A stretch of DNA of 12,911 bases from Anaerolineae bacterium (GTDB lineage: Bacteria > Chloroflexota > Anaerolineae > Promineifilales > Promineifilaceae). The stretch is from contig JANQGC010000305.1 in NCBI GenBank assembly GCA_028277515.1, forward strand, positions 1 through 12,911, given 5' to 3'. Shown here in pieces: positions 7,021 to 12,911 of the stretch. Each line of letters opens with the position of its first letter. Position 1 is the first letter of the stretch. The notes below the pieces were generated by a model. It was not told the DNA's origin. It was given only the letters and a program-made list of their open reading frames with translations, and did no database searches. Position numbers and translations under genes: made by a program.

Positions 7021-8286
7021 TCAAATCAGCAGCACCGCCCCCAAACCCACAAAAAGGATCACCAGGAAACCAGGCAACATCACCCGCCTGATCGCGGCCG
7101 ATCCGCTGCTTAATACAATCCCACCTTTCACCAGTGTATTGGCCAAAATAGCGATGAGAATCGCCCGCGCGGCCGTTGTCAATGCCAGATCCCCGCTCCC
7201 GCTCAGCTCAGCCATTGAGAGGGTAATCGCATCAACATCAGCTAAACCGGAAACAAAACTGGAAATATAAACACCTGTTTCACCCAAATATTGCTGCGCC
7301 ACGTTAGAAATAAGCAAAATCGCCCCGAACAACAGGCCGAAGGTGATCGCCGGTTGCAATTCAAAAGGATTGGTCACCACCACATCCTCATCATCATCTT
7401 CATGAGGCGAGAGAAATAAGTAGCCGGCAAACAGCACGGCAATCAATCCGGTCATCCCCACCGGCAGCCAGGCCACCATAAACAAGGAACGGTTCACCAC
7501 CCAGATTTCCACCAAAACGCGGATGAACATGACCGACCAGGCGATGATGATCGCCATTGCAAAGGACCGGGCCAACCCACTATTGCTTCGACTGCGCTGG
7601 GAAAAACTTAAAGTGGTGGCTGTGCTGGAAACCAGTCCGCCCAAAAATCCGGTTAAGCTGATTCCGCGCCGGGTGCCTAAAAGTTTAAACAATACATAGC
7701 CTAAAAAACTGATACCCGATATCAAAACCACCATCAACCAGATGCGATATGGATTAATGACATCAAACGGAGGAGGCCAGATTGCTTCATTGGGCAAGAT
7801 AGGCAGAATAATCGCCGTGATCAAAGCGAATTTCAAGGCTGCAATGACATCTTCCCGGGTTAATTGTTGGGCGAAACCATGCAGTTCCAATTTAAAGGAG
7901 AGCAGCGCCGTTGTGATCACGGCAATAGCCACAGCCAGGGCAATTTGATCCCAAAAACAAAGCGCACCGGCGACCACGGTCACAATAGCAGCCATCTCCG
8001 TGGTCACGCCTGGTTTTCCGGCCGATCCGGTTATGGTATAGGAAACAATGATTAAGGTGCCAATCGTGAGCAGACCGGCGATAAAAACAAACGGCTCGCC
8101 GCTGAGATCGGCCAGGTAAGCGGCCGAACAACCAAAGAGACTAAACAAGGCAAACGTGCGGACGCCGGCGAAGGATTTTTCATTGCTGGAACTACCGCTA
8201 TCGTAGGCAAACTCACGCTGTAGCCCCACCAGAAATCCAATAAATAAAGCCACCCCAAAGCGAAAAAAGAGGCTGTTTGGTTCCAT
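7021..8286 (-). CDS. MgtC/SapB family membrane protein with DUF4010
   Basis: From the ATG at 8286 this is a 421-residue, strongly hydrophobic protein. The N-terminal MgtC/SapB domain shows VGLQRE (residues 20-25) and AGVRTFALFSLFG (about 38-50). The rest matches the longer MgtC-DUF4010 architecture, with many transmembrane segments, an acidic loop (SPHEDDDEDVV) and a DVDAITLSMAELSGSGD segment near the C-terminus. MgtC relatives act in the inner membrane and are linked to magnesium limitation or ATP synthase control in pathogens. The role of the DUF4010 version is not established. I chose 8286, not the in-frame ATG at 8409, because the longer form would run back through the divergent MFS start, and its extra 41 residues are charged and unlike the family. 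No clear ribosome binding site is seen. Confidence 0.88.
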   Translation of the reverse strand: MEPNSLFFRFGVALFIGFLVGLQREFAYDSGSSSNEKSFAGVRTFALFSLFGCSAAYLADLSGEPFVFIAGLLTIGTLIIVSYTITGSAGKPGVTTEMAAIVTVVAGALCFWDQIALAVAIAVITTALLSFKLELHGFAQQLTREDVIAALKFALITAIILPILPNEAIWPPPFDVINPYRIWLMVVLISGISFLGYVLFKLLGTRRGISLTGFLGGLVSSTATTLSFSQRSRSNSGLARSFAMAIIIAWSVMFIRVLVEIWVVNRSLFMVAWLPVGMTGLIAVLFAGYLFLSPHEDDDEDVVVTNPFELQPAITFGLLFGAILLISNVAQQYLGETGVYISSFVSGLADVDAITLSMAELSGSGDLALTTAARAILIAILANTLVKGGIVLSSGSAAIRRVMLPGFLVILFVGLGAVLLI

Positions 8287-8371
8287 ATCTGACTCAATTA
8301 GCTGACAAGTCTTATATTTATTGTAAACTTTTGGTGTACCGATTTCAAGAAGCGCCTGAGGAGGCAAAGAA
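8287..8371. promoter_or_regulatory. Short divergent promoter region
   Basis: This 85-nt AT-rich gap separates the divergent MgtC-like and MFS genes, so promoters for both must lie here or slightly inside the genes. TTATATTTATTGTAAA-like tracts (about 8311-8327) could supply -10 elements either way, but I could not fix a -35/-10 pair. GAGGAGG at 8358-8364 is the ribosome binding site of the MFS gene, 7 nt before its ATG. Confidence 0.45.
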
Positions 8372-9580
8372 ATGAGCACAATGCGCTCGCGCTCCTTCCG
8401 CCTGAGCATGTTTGGCGTCTTATATTTCGTCCAGGGATCCGCCCTGGCTTATTTCCGCAACTTCCAAAAACCGTACCTGGATAGCCTGGGCATTGATGCC
8501 GATGTGATCGGACTGCTGACCAGCCTGCTTCTGCTGCCTTTCATCTTGAAAATATTCATCGGCATGATCAGCGACCGGGTCAACCTTTTCAAGCTGGGAC
8601 ACCGCAAACCATATATCATCCTTGGCTTGCTGCTGGCAGCCCTGGCTTTTGGCGCAGCCAGTTTTGTGTTGCCCGATCAAAATTTCGCCCTGTTCGCGGT
8701 CTTAATCATCACCGCTTCTTTCAGCGTCGCTCTATTTGACTCGACGGCCGATGGATTGGCCATCGACACCACACCGGAAGCGGAACAAGGAGCTGTGCAG
8801 GGAACTATGGTCGGCGGTCGTGCGGCCGGATTCATCGTGCTATCCCTGCTGTTTGGCGCGCTGGTGCAAGGACAGGGATACAGCGTCGTCTTTCTGATTA
8901 TCGCCGCCAGCATGCTTCTGCCCCTCATCTGGATGCTGCGCCTCAAAGAACCGGCCGAACGGGAAATAAGCCAGACCTTTCAATGGTCCGCCTTTCGGAC
9001 GCTCCTGCGCCCGGCATTTCTCATATTTGGCGCTTATGCCATTTTTTATTCTATTGTTTCCTTCGGCGTCGATGGCCTGATCACTTTCTTCATGAGCAAT
9101 CAATTTGATGCTGCGCAGTCTACCATCGGCCAATATGGCGCGCTGCGCGGTGTTGGGGCTGTGCTCGGAGCAGCCACCGGAGCTTTGCTCATTGACCGCA
9201 TCGGCCGTTCAACGGCCGCTTACCTTGCCCTGCTTCTTGTATCCATCATGGCCATCATTATCGGCGCGGCAACCAGCGCGGGAACTCTACTGATCATTGG
9301 CATCATCTGGGGTATCGCCTGGGGTTTCCAGGAAACCGTCTTCGTCGCCCTGGCGATGGGCTTGGCCGACCCGCGTATCGCCGCTTCCATGTTCGCCTTG
9401 ATGATGGCGCTCTCCAATGTTGGTACGGCCGTCGGCGAAGGGCTAGCCACAGGGTTGACCGACAATATTGGCTTTTCGGCCGTGTTCTGGCTTCTGGCCG
9501 CCATCAACGTTATCAATGTGCCCATCCTTTGGGCCTTATTTAAACGCGCTGGTTCGCGTCCCCAATCCATTGGACGCTGA
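8372..9580 (+). CDS. MFS transporter, AmpG/PAT-like
   Basis: A 402-residue, twelve-helix major facilitator. The start is supported by GAGGAGG 7 nt upstream. After a short basic N-terminus, TM1 reads LSMFGVLYFVQGSALAYFRN. The loop after TM2 holds the MFS motif-A equivalent D68-R69...HRKP (77-80). The TM4 region ALFDSTADGLAIDTTPEAEQG (about 120-140) corresponds to the AmpG/PAT segment with SATQDI.IDAYRTE-like character. A soluble loop with RLKEPAE divides the two halves. AmpG imports anhydromuropeptides; other PAT members move acetyl-CoA or unknown solutes, so the substrate here is not assigned. It is divergent from the MgtC-like gene and separated from hpt by 107 nt, so it is probably transcribed alone. 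Confidence 0.87.
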   Translation: MSTMRSRSFRLSMFGVLYFVQGSALAYFRNFQKPYLDSLGIDADVIGLLTSLLLLPFILKIFIGMISDRVNLFKLGHRKPYIILGLLLAALAFGAASFVLPDQNFALFAVLIITASFSVALFDSTADGLAIDTTPEAEQGAVQGTMVGGRAAGFIVLSLLFGALVQGQGYSVVFLIIAASMLLPLIWMLRLKEPAEREISQTFQWSAFRTLLRPAFLIFGAYAIFYSIVSFGVDGLITFFMSNQFDAAQSTIGQYGALRGVGAVLGAATGALLIDRIGRSTAAYLALLLVSIMAIIIGAATSAGTLLIIGIIWGIAWGFQETVFVALAMGLADPRIAASMFALMMALSNVGTAVGEGLATGLTDNIGFSAVFWLLAAINVINVPILWALFKRAGSRPQSIGR

Positions 9581-9639
9581 CGAGAACGGATATTTCGACA
9601 AGCTCAATACAAGCTAAAGCGGATGATTGAATATAAAAA

Positions 9640-9668
9640 TTCCGCGTAATCCGTGCTGGTCCGCGTCC
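9640..9668 (+). repeat. Short degenerate direct repeat, TCCGCGTAATCCGTG-type
   Basis: The sequence repeats a TCCGyG core three times (TCCGCG, TCCGTG, TCCGCG) in the 107-nt gap before hpt. It may be a copy of a dispersed intergenic element or simply low-complexity DNA. Just upstream, TATAAA (9632-9637) is a -10-like hexamer without a clear -35. Confidence 0.3.
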
Positions 9669-9675
9669 TATATTT

Positions 9676-9683
9676 AAGGAGAG
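9676..9683 (+). promoter_or_regulatory. Ribosome binding site of hpt
   Basis: AAGGAGAG ends 4 nt before the ATG at 9688, with the AGGAG core about 6 nt away. This supports the chosen hpt start. Confidence 0.75.
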
Positions 9684-9687
9684 ACAA

Positions 9688-10236
9688 ATGAACAATTTAC
9701 CTGATCAACTAGCCCGCATTCTTTTAACTGAAGAAGCAATCCAGGCTCGCGTGCGTGAGTTAGCGGCCGAAATCGAAGCTGATTATGCCGGTGTGGAACG
9801 GATCACCCTGATCGGTGTCCTCAAAGGCGCTTTCATCTTCATGGCCGATCTGGCCCGCCACCTGCGAATCAACCACACCATTGAGTTCATTGCCGTTTCC
9901 AGCTATGGCCAAAGAGGCGCTCATTCCGGTGAAGTGCGCCTGCTGATGGACGTCAGAGAACCGGTCGTCAATGAGCATGTGCTGATCGTCGAGGACATCG
10001 TCGATTCCGGCAAGACGATCCAATATTTACAGGAAACCTTATCCGGCCGCCAACCGGCCTCATTGAAAACAGTCGCCTTTGTGGAAAAGGATCGGGAGCA
10101 AATCGCCCCGGCTAAAGTAAACTATCTGGGCTTTACTATCCCTGACGTCTGGGTCGTGGGCTATGGTTTAGACTATGCTGAACGATTCCGCACCTTACCC
10201 TATGTGGCGGAATTGAAGAAAGAGGTTTACTCATGA
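9688..10236 (+). CDS. hpt: Hypoxanthine phosphoribosyltransferase
   Basis: A 182-residue protein, the usual length for bacterial Hpt. It converts hypoxanthine (often also guanine) plus PRPP to IMP or GMP in cytosolic purine salvage. The PRPP-binding motif VLIVEDIVDSGKT spans residues 98-110, with the paired acidic residues E102-D103 and the catalytic-site D106. The pyrophosphate loop VLKG is at 44-47, the flexible-loop start SSYG at 71-74, and the C-terminal VGYGLDYAERFRTLPYV carries the purine-binding aspartate D162. All key residues are present. The stop codon overlaps the next gene's start as ATGA, so it is the first gene of a two-gene unit. Confidence 0.95.
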   Translation: MNNLPDQLARILLTEEAIQARVRELAAEIEADYAGVERITLIGVLKGAFIFMADLARHLRINHTIEFIAVSSYGQRGAHSGEVRLLMDVREPVVNEHVLIVEDIVDSGKTIQYLQETLSGRQPASLKTVAFVEKDREQIAPAKVNYLGFTIPDVWVVGYGLDYAERFRTLPYVAELKKEVYS

Positions 10237-11018
10237 CAATGCCCCATCCGCACCAACTATTCGATTTCAGCGGCAAAGTCGCCATCGTCACCGGCAGCGG
10301 TAGTGGCCTGGGCAGAGGCATTGCCAAACGTTTCGCCCAGGCCGGCGCGCAACTGGTGGTCAATTTCCGCTCCAGCGAGCGAGGAGCGCGGTGGGTGGTG
10401 GATCAAATCGAGGCGGCAGGCGGCCAGGCGATCCCCTTACAAGCGGACGTGAGCAAGAAGGAGCAGGTGCAGCGGCTGATCGCGCAAACTGTTTCCCATT
10501 TCGGCCGTCTAGACATCCTGATTAATAACGCCGGCGTTTATCCATCAAGCTCCGTGCTGGATATGAGCGAACAAGAATGGGACCTGGTCCTGGATAGCAA
10601 TTTACGCGGTACATTTCTCTGCACCCAGGCCGCGGCCAACATCATGATCGCACAAGGGGATGGCGGGGCCATCGTCAACATATCCTCCATTGAGGGTGAA
10701 AATCCGGCCCCGATCCACAGCCATTACAACGCCGCCAAAGGGGGTGTGCTGATGTACACGGCCGCCTCCGCCCAGGAACTTGGCCCGCACGGCATTCGCG
10801 TCAACGCCGTCTCACCCGGCCTGATCTGGACCGAGGGCATCGAAGAGAATTGGCCCAACGGCGTGACTCGCTGGCGCAGCACCGCTCCACTGACCCGTTT
10901 GGGCCGGCCAGAGGATGTGGCCGACGCCTGCCTTTTCCTGGCCTCTCCTGCCGCGCGTTGGATCACCGGCGCCAATCTGCGTGTTGACGGCGGGGTGATG
11001 ACCAGCCAGATTTTTTAA
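10233..11018 (+). CDS. SDR-family oxidoreductase (FabG-like)
   Basis: A 261-residue classical short-chain dehydrogenase/reductase. The Rossmann cofactor motif TGSGSGLG is at 20-27 and NNAG at 98-101. The catalytic serine is probably S152 in NISS, and YNAAK supplies Y165 and K169. NFRSS after the second strand (44-48) resembles the NADP-preferring NYRSS of FabG relatives. The C-terminus VDGGVMTSQIF has the usual VDGG. The cytosolic substrate cannot be told from sequence. The ATG overlaps the hpt stop, and AGAGG (10221-10225) lies 7 nt upstream, so it has its own ribosome binding site as well as likely coupling. Joint transcription with purine salvage has no obvious metabolic logic. Confidence 0.93.
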   Translation: MTMPHPHQLFDFSGKVAIVTGSGSGLGRGIAKRFAQAGAQLVVNFRSSERGARWVVDQIEAAGGQAIPLQADVSKKEQVQRLIAQTVSHFGRLDILINNAGVYPSSSVLDMSEQEWDLVLDSNLRGTFLCTQAAANIMIAQGDGGAIVNISSIEGENPAPIHSHYNAAKGGVLMYTAASAQELGPHGIRVNAVSPGLIWTEGIEENWPNGVTRWRSTAPLTRLGRPEDVADACLFLASPAARWITGANLRVDGGVMTSQIF

Positions 11019-11030
11019 GTCCCCCGTAAC

Positions 11031-11076
11031 ACAAATTGCCTAATTTGTGCGTCCAGGAGCAATTTAGGCAAATTGC
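11031..11076. promoter_or_regulatory. Two adjacent hairpins with complementary loops
   Basis: Hairpin A: ACAAATT (11031-11037), loop GCCT, AATTTGT (11042-11048). Hairpin B: GCAATTT (11059-11065), loop AGGC, AAATTGC (11070-11076). Each has a perfect 7-bp stem and a 4-nt loop, and the loops are complementary to each other. Alternatively TTGCCTAA (11036-11043) pairs with TTAGGCAA (11064-11071) into one hairpin. It may terminate the hpt-SDR transcript or control the rhodanese gene. Confidence 0.5.
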
Positions 11077-11084
11077 TTTACAAT

Positions 11085-11459
11085 ATGGAAATGACCAACT
11101 CCTTCGGCGTGCCTGGTATCACCGTTCAGGAACTCGCCGGCAAGATCGATAACGAAAAAGATTTTATTCTACTTGATATCCGTGAGGATATTGAGCGCCT
11201 CCAGGTCAACCTGGACCAGGTGACGTCCCAGGTTAAATATCTACCCTTAAGCCGCTTCAACCCTGCGGCCGTCCCCGAATTCCTGGCCGATGCTCTCAAT
11301 TCTCCCGCTAAAGAGCTGGTGATCATGTGCCACCATGGCATCCGTAGCGCCCAGCTAACCTATTGGCTGCTGGCGCAGGGCTATAACAACGTCGTCAACC
11401 TGGACTGTGGGATCGACGCCTATGCTATTGAAATCGATCCGCAAATCGGCCGATACTAA
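11085..11459 (+). CDS. Single-domain rhodanese-like protein
   Basis: About 124 residues from the ATG at 11085. A TTG at 11073 or the ATG at 11091 is also possible, and none has a good ribosome binding site at normal spacing. One rhodanese domain: FILLDIRED near residues 27-35 gives the conserved D.R, and the active-site loop CHHGIRS starts at C82. The end, ID.YAIEIDPQIGRY, matches the D..W....DP..PRY ending of stand-alone rhodaneses and of those fused to MoeB/ThiF. It would carry persulfide sulfur for sulfur transfer or detoxification in the cytosol. Oddly, the usual LxGGI before the last helix reads LDCGI, giving a second cysteine (C108). It is 66 nt from the SDR stop, with structured DNA between. 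Confidence 0.87.
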   Translation: MEMTNSFGVPGITVQELAGKIDNEKDFILLDIREDIERLQVNLDQVTSQVKYLPLSRFNPAAVPEFLADALNSPAKELVIMCHHGIRSAQLTYWLLAQGYNNVVNLDCGIDAYAIEIDPQIGRY

Positions 11460-11512
11460 CTCAAACCAGACAATACCGGCCATTAATTTGTTTGATCGCA
11501 AGGTTCCTTTCT

Positions 11513-11576
11513 AAGTGACAGTCACTTTATTGCTTACGAGACCACCCAATAATGACCAAAGTGACTGTCACATAAG
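11513..11576. repeat. Nested palindromic element (possible MITE-like repeat or terminator)
   Basis: AAGTGACAGTCACTT (11513-11527) is itself a 7-bp palindrome around a single A. AAGTGACTGTCAC (11559-11571) is nearly one as well. The two are inverted copies of each other: GTGACAGTCACTTT (11515-11528) and AAAGTGACTGTCAC (11558-11571) form a 14-bp perfect stem around 29 nt. It follows the rhodanese stop by 53 nt, so it could terminate that gene, or be a small mobile repeat. Confidence 0.6.
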
Positions 11577-11752
11577 AAAATTTAGCTTAAACCCCGCTCA
11601 ATTCCACTCATCTAATAAGCCAAAAGCAGCAAAATAGAATAAAATGGGATTTTACACGCAAAAAATTTACCAATGCTTCAGAAAAAAGCCAATTTTGCAC
11701 AATTCCATAATAAACCACGTATAGCAGATAAATTTGGGATTTTTCTGTCATC

Positions 11753-11778
11753 CATGTCTCACAACTTAGCGAGACATG
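11753..11778 (+). promoter_or_regulatory. Leader hairpin upstream of the UPF0182 gene
   Basis: CATGTCTC (11753-11760) and GAGACATG (11771-11778) form a perfect 8-bp stem with a 10-nt loop. The stem ends 5 nt before the AGGAG (11784-11788). It could be an operator or an RNA structure affecting ribosome access. Nothing in the sequence says which. Confidence 0.5.
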
Positions 11779-11794
11779 ATCGTAGGAGTCATAA

Positions 11795-12911
11795 ATGAGT
11801 CGAGACGATTTCGACATACCGGAAGTATTTCGCCGGGCGATGGAAGACGCCGGCTGGCGAGGAGAAGGCGGCGGTGACGGCAATGGAGGTGACGACGACG
11901 GCCGCAGATCGTCTCAACCTTCGTCCAGCCCCGTTCGTTTTAACCGCTCAATTTGGTTATTTGGCATTGTCCTCATTTTTATTCTCAGCTTCAATTGGAT
12001 AGTTAATGTTTACACCGATTGGCTGTGGTTCAACGAACTGGCCTATGAAGATGTTTGGCTGACCCAGTGGGCAGTTCGGGTGGCGGTTTTCAGCGTCTCC
12101 TTTATCATCGCCGTCATTTTGCTGCTGGGTAACTGGCTGATTGCCCGCAGCCGGGCCATTCGCGCCACTTCACCCTTCAACCCCCAGTTTCTAAAACCAT
12201 CGGGCATCGCCTGGCTGATCGCCGGTGTTGCTCTTTTCCTGGCCTTTACCTTCGCCAGCGCAGCCGCGAGCCAATGGGAAGAACTGCTACTATACATCAA
12301 CCGCGTTCCTTTTAATATTAGCGATCCCATCTTTGATCTCGATGTTGGCTTTTACATCTTTGCCCTGCCGGTGCTGGAGTTTGTTCAAGGCTGGCTGATG
12401 TCCCTGCTCTTTGTGGCCTTGATCGGCATCATTCCCATCTACGCTATTAACCAGCTTCCGGACATCCAGCGCGGCCGTTGGCAGCCACAAGAATCCGTCG
12501 ATTTACGCCGCCACGTCGCTATCATTGGCGGGCTTTTCTTGCTTCTTTGGGCAGCGGGCTATTTATTGGATGTTTATAACCTGCTTTACTCGCCGCGCGG
12601 CGTTGTCTTCGGCGCCAGCTATACGGACGTCAACGCCTCTCTATGGGCGCTGCGGGCGCAATTTGTGTTCATGCTGCTCACTGCCTTTGCCGTCTTTTTC
12701 AATTTCTTGCGATTTTCCCCGCGTCCAGTGTTGATCACCGGTGGGCTGTGGCTGGCGGCGACTTTCATCCTGGGCGGTCTCTATCCGACCCTCTTGCAAC
12801 GGTATTCGGTTGAGCCAAATGAAATCGTGCGCGAAGGGCCTTACATCGAGCACAATGTTGACTTCACGCGTATGGCCTTCAACCTGGATAAGATCGAGGT
12901 TCGGCCGTGGG
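11795..12911 (+). CDS. UPF0182 family integral membrane protein (partial, N-terminal 372 residues)
   Basis: The frame is open from the ATG at 11795 to the window end: 372 full codons of a family usually about 900-1000 residues long. AGGAG (11784-11788) lies 6 nt upstream. Family hallmarks are YTDWLWFNELAYEDVW (73-88), DPIFDLDVGFYIFALP (177-192), YLLDVYNLLYSPRGVVFGAS (256-275) followed by YTDVNA, and VEPNEIVREGPYIEHNV (339-355) followed by DFTRMAFNLDKIE. About seven hydrophobic segments are visible (roughly 52-71, 94-115, 137-156, 196-217, 241-257, 290-304, 311-328). The large extracytoplasmic domain has only begun. Residues 22-45 are an acidic, glycine- and serine-rich linker (GEGGGDGNGGDDD). 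The molecular function of the family is unknown. Confidence 0.93.
   Translation, partial: MSRDDFDIPEVFRRAMEDAGWRGEGGGDGNGGDDDGRRSSQPSSSPVRFNRSIWLFGIVLIFILSFNWIVNVYTDWLWFNELAYEDVWLTQWAVRVAVFSVSFIIAVILLLGNWLIARSRAIRATSPFNPQFLKPSGIAWLIAGVALFLAFTFASAAASQWEELLLYINRVPFNISDPIFDLDVGFYIFALPVLEFVQGWLMSLLFVALIGIIPIYAINQLPDIQRGRWQPQESVDLRRHVAIIGGLFLLLWAAGYLLDVYNLLYSPRGVVFGASYTDVNASLWALRAQFVFMLLTAFAVFFNFLRFSPRPVLITGGLWLAATFILGGLYPTLLQRYSVEPNEIVREGPYIEHNVDFTRMAFNLDKIEVRPW

Larger units (their letters stand above)
11460..11794. other. 335-nt intergenic region without a convincing gene
   Basis: It holds a nested palindrome element (11513-11576), a very AT-rich stretch (about 11577-11745) with a possible but poorly spaced TTGCAC (11695-11700) / TATAGC (11720-11725) pair, a leader hairpin (11753-11778) and AGGAG (11784-11788). 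A minus-strand frame crossing it has no ribosome binding site, and its N-terminus is an antisense reading of the UPF0182 gene, so I do not call it. Confidence 0.6.

Noticed and set aside
7021..8409. Longer 462-residue form of the MgtC-like protein starting at 8409
   Set aside because: The 41 extra residues run antisense into the MFS start and its ribosome binding site, and are charged and unlike the MgtC family, which begins a few residues before VGLQRE.
11073..11459. TTG start at 11073 for the rhodanese (128 residues)
   Set aside because: It lies inside hairpin B, and its only nearby purine-rich element is TAGG. ATG at 11085 is a more usual start, although neither has a good ribosome binding site.
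11608..11883. Minus-strand 91-codon frame
   Set aside because: It has no ribosome binding site, its N-terminus is an antisense reading of the Gly/Asp-rich part of the UPF0182 gene, and the rest crosses AT-rich non-coding DNA.

Overview
The window looks like a chromosomal segment of an uncultured bacterium, most likely a member of the Chloroflexota (Anaerolineae/Ardenticatenia-like). This rests on the mix of families: a CSLREA/choice-of-anchor-Q surface protein fused to NHL propellers, a TetR-glycosyltransferase pair, an AmpG-like MFS protein, MgtC/SapB-DUF4010 and UPF0182. That is inference from gene content only. No rRNA, tRNA, CRISPR array, transposase or phage gene was seen.

Layout. (1) Positions 1-4626, minus strand: one unbroken reading frame of at least 1542 codons, cut by the window start, encoding a giant secreted or surface protein. 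It has a signal peptide, a CSLREA motif, a right-handed beta-helix, then three SpaA-like (prealbumin-like) beta-sandwich modules, each split at the same loop by an NHL beta-propeller of about 310 residues. The first two propellers have six recognisable blades each. (2) Positions 4627-4932: divergent regulatory region with CAGTNNN heptamers, a sigma70-like promoter and GGTCA/TGACC half-sites. (3) Positions 4933-6887: TetR regulator and GT1-type glycosyltransferase, joined by an ATGA overlap. (4) A large hairpin between convergent genes, then an MgtC/SapB-DUF4010 membrane protein (minus) divergent from an MFS transporter (plus). (5) Positions 9688-11018: hpt and an SDR oxidoreductase, joined by a second ATGA overlap. 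(6) A small rhodanese behind two hairpins with complementary loops. (7) Positions 11460-11794: a non-coding stretch with nested palindromes and a leader hairpin. (8) From 11795 to the end: the N-terminal part of a UPF0182 membrane protein, cut by the window end.

How the genes relate. TetR-glycosyltransferase and hpt-SDR are the two probable transcription units. The rest are probably single genes. Nothing ties them all into one pathway. The two most unusual signals are the repeated nested propeller-in-sandwich architecture of the surface protein and a roughly tenfold excess of the palindrome CGGCCG across the window, present in genes of both strands, in more than one codon phase and also outside genes. 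That suggests a DNA-level constraint, comparable to highly iterated palindromes in other bacteria.
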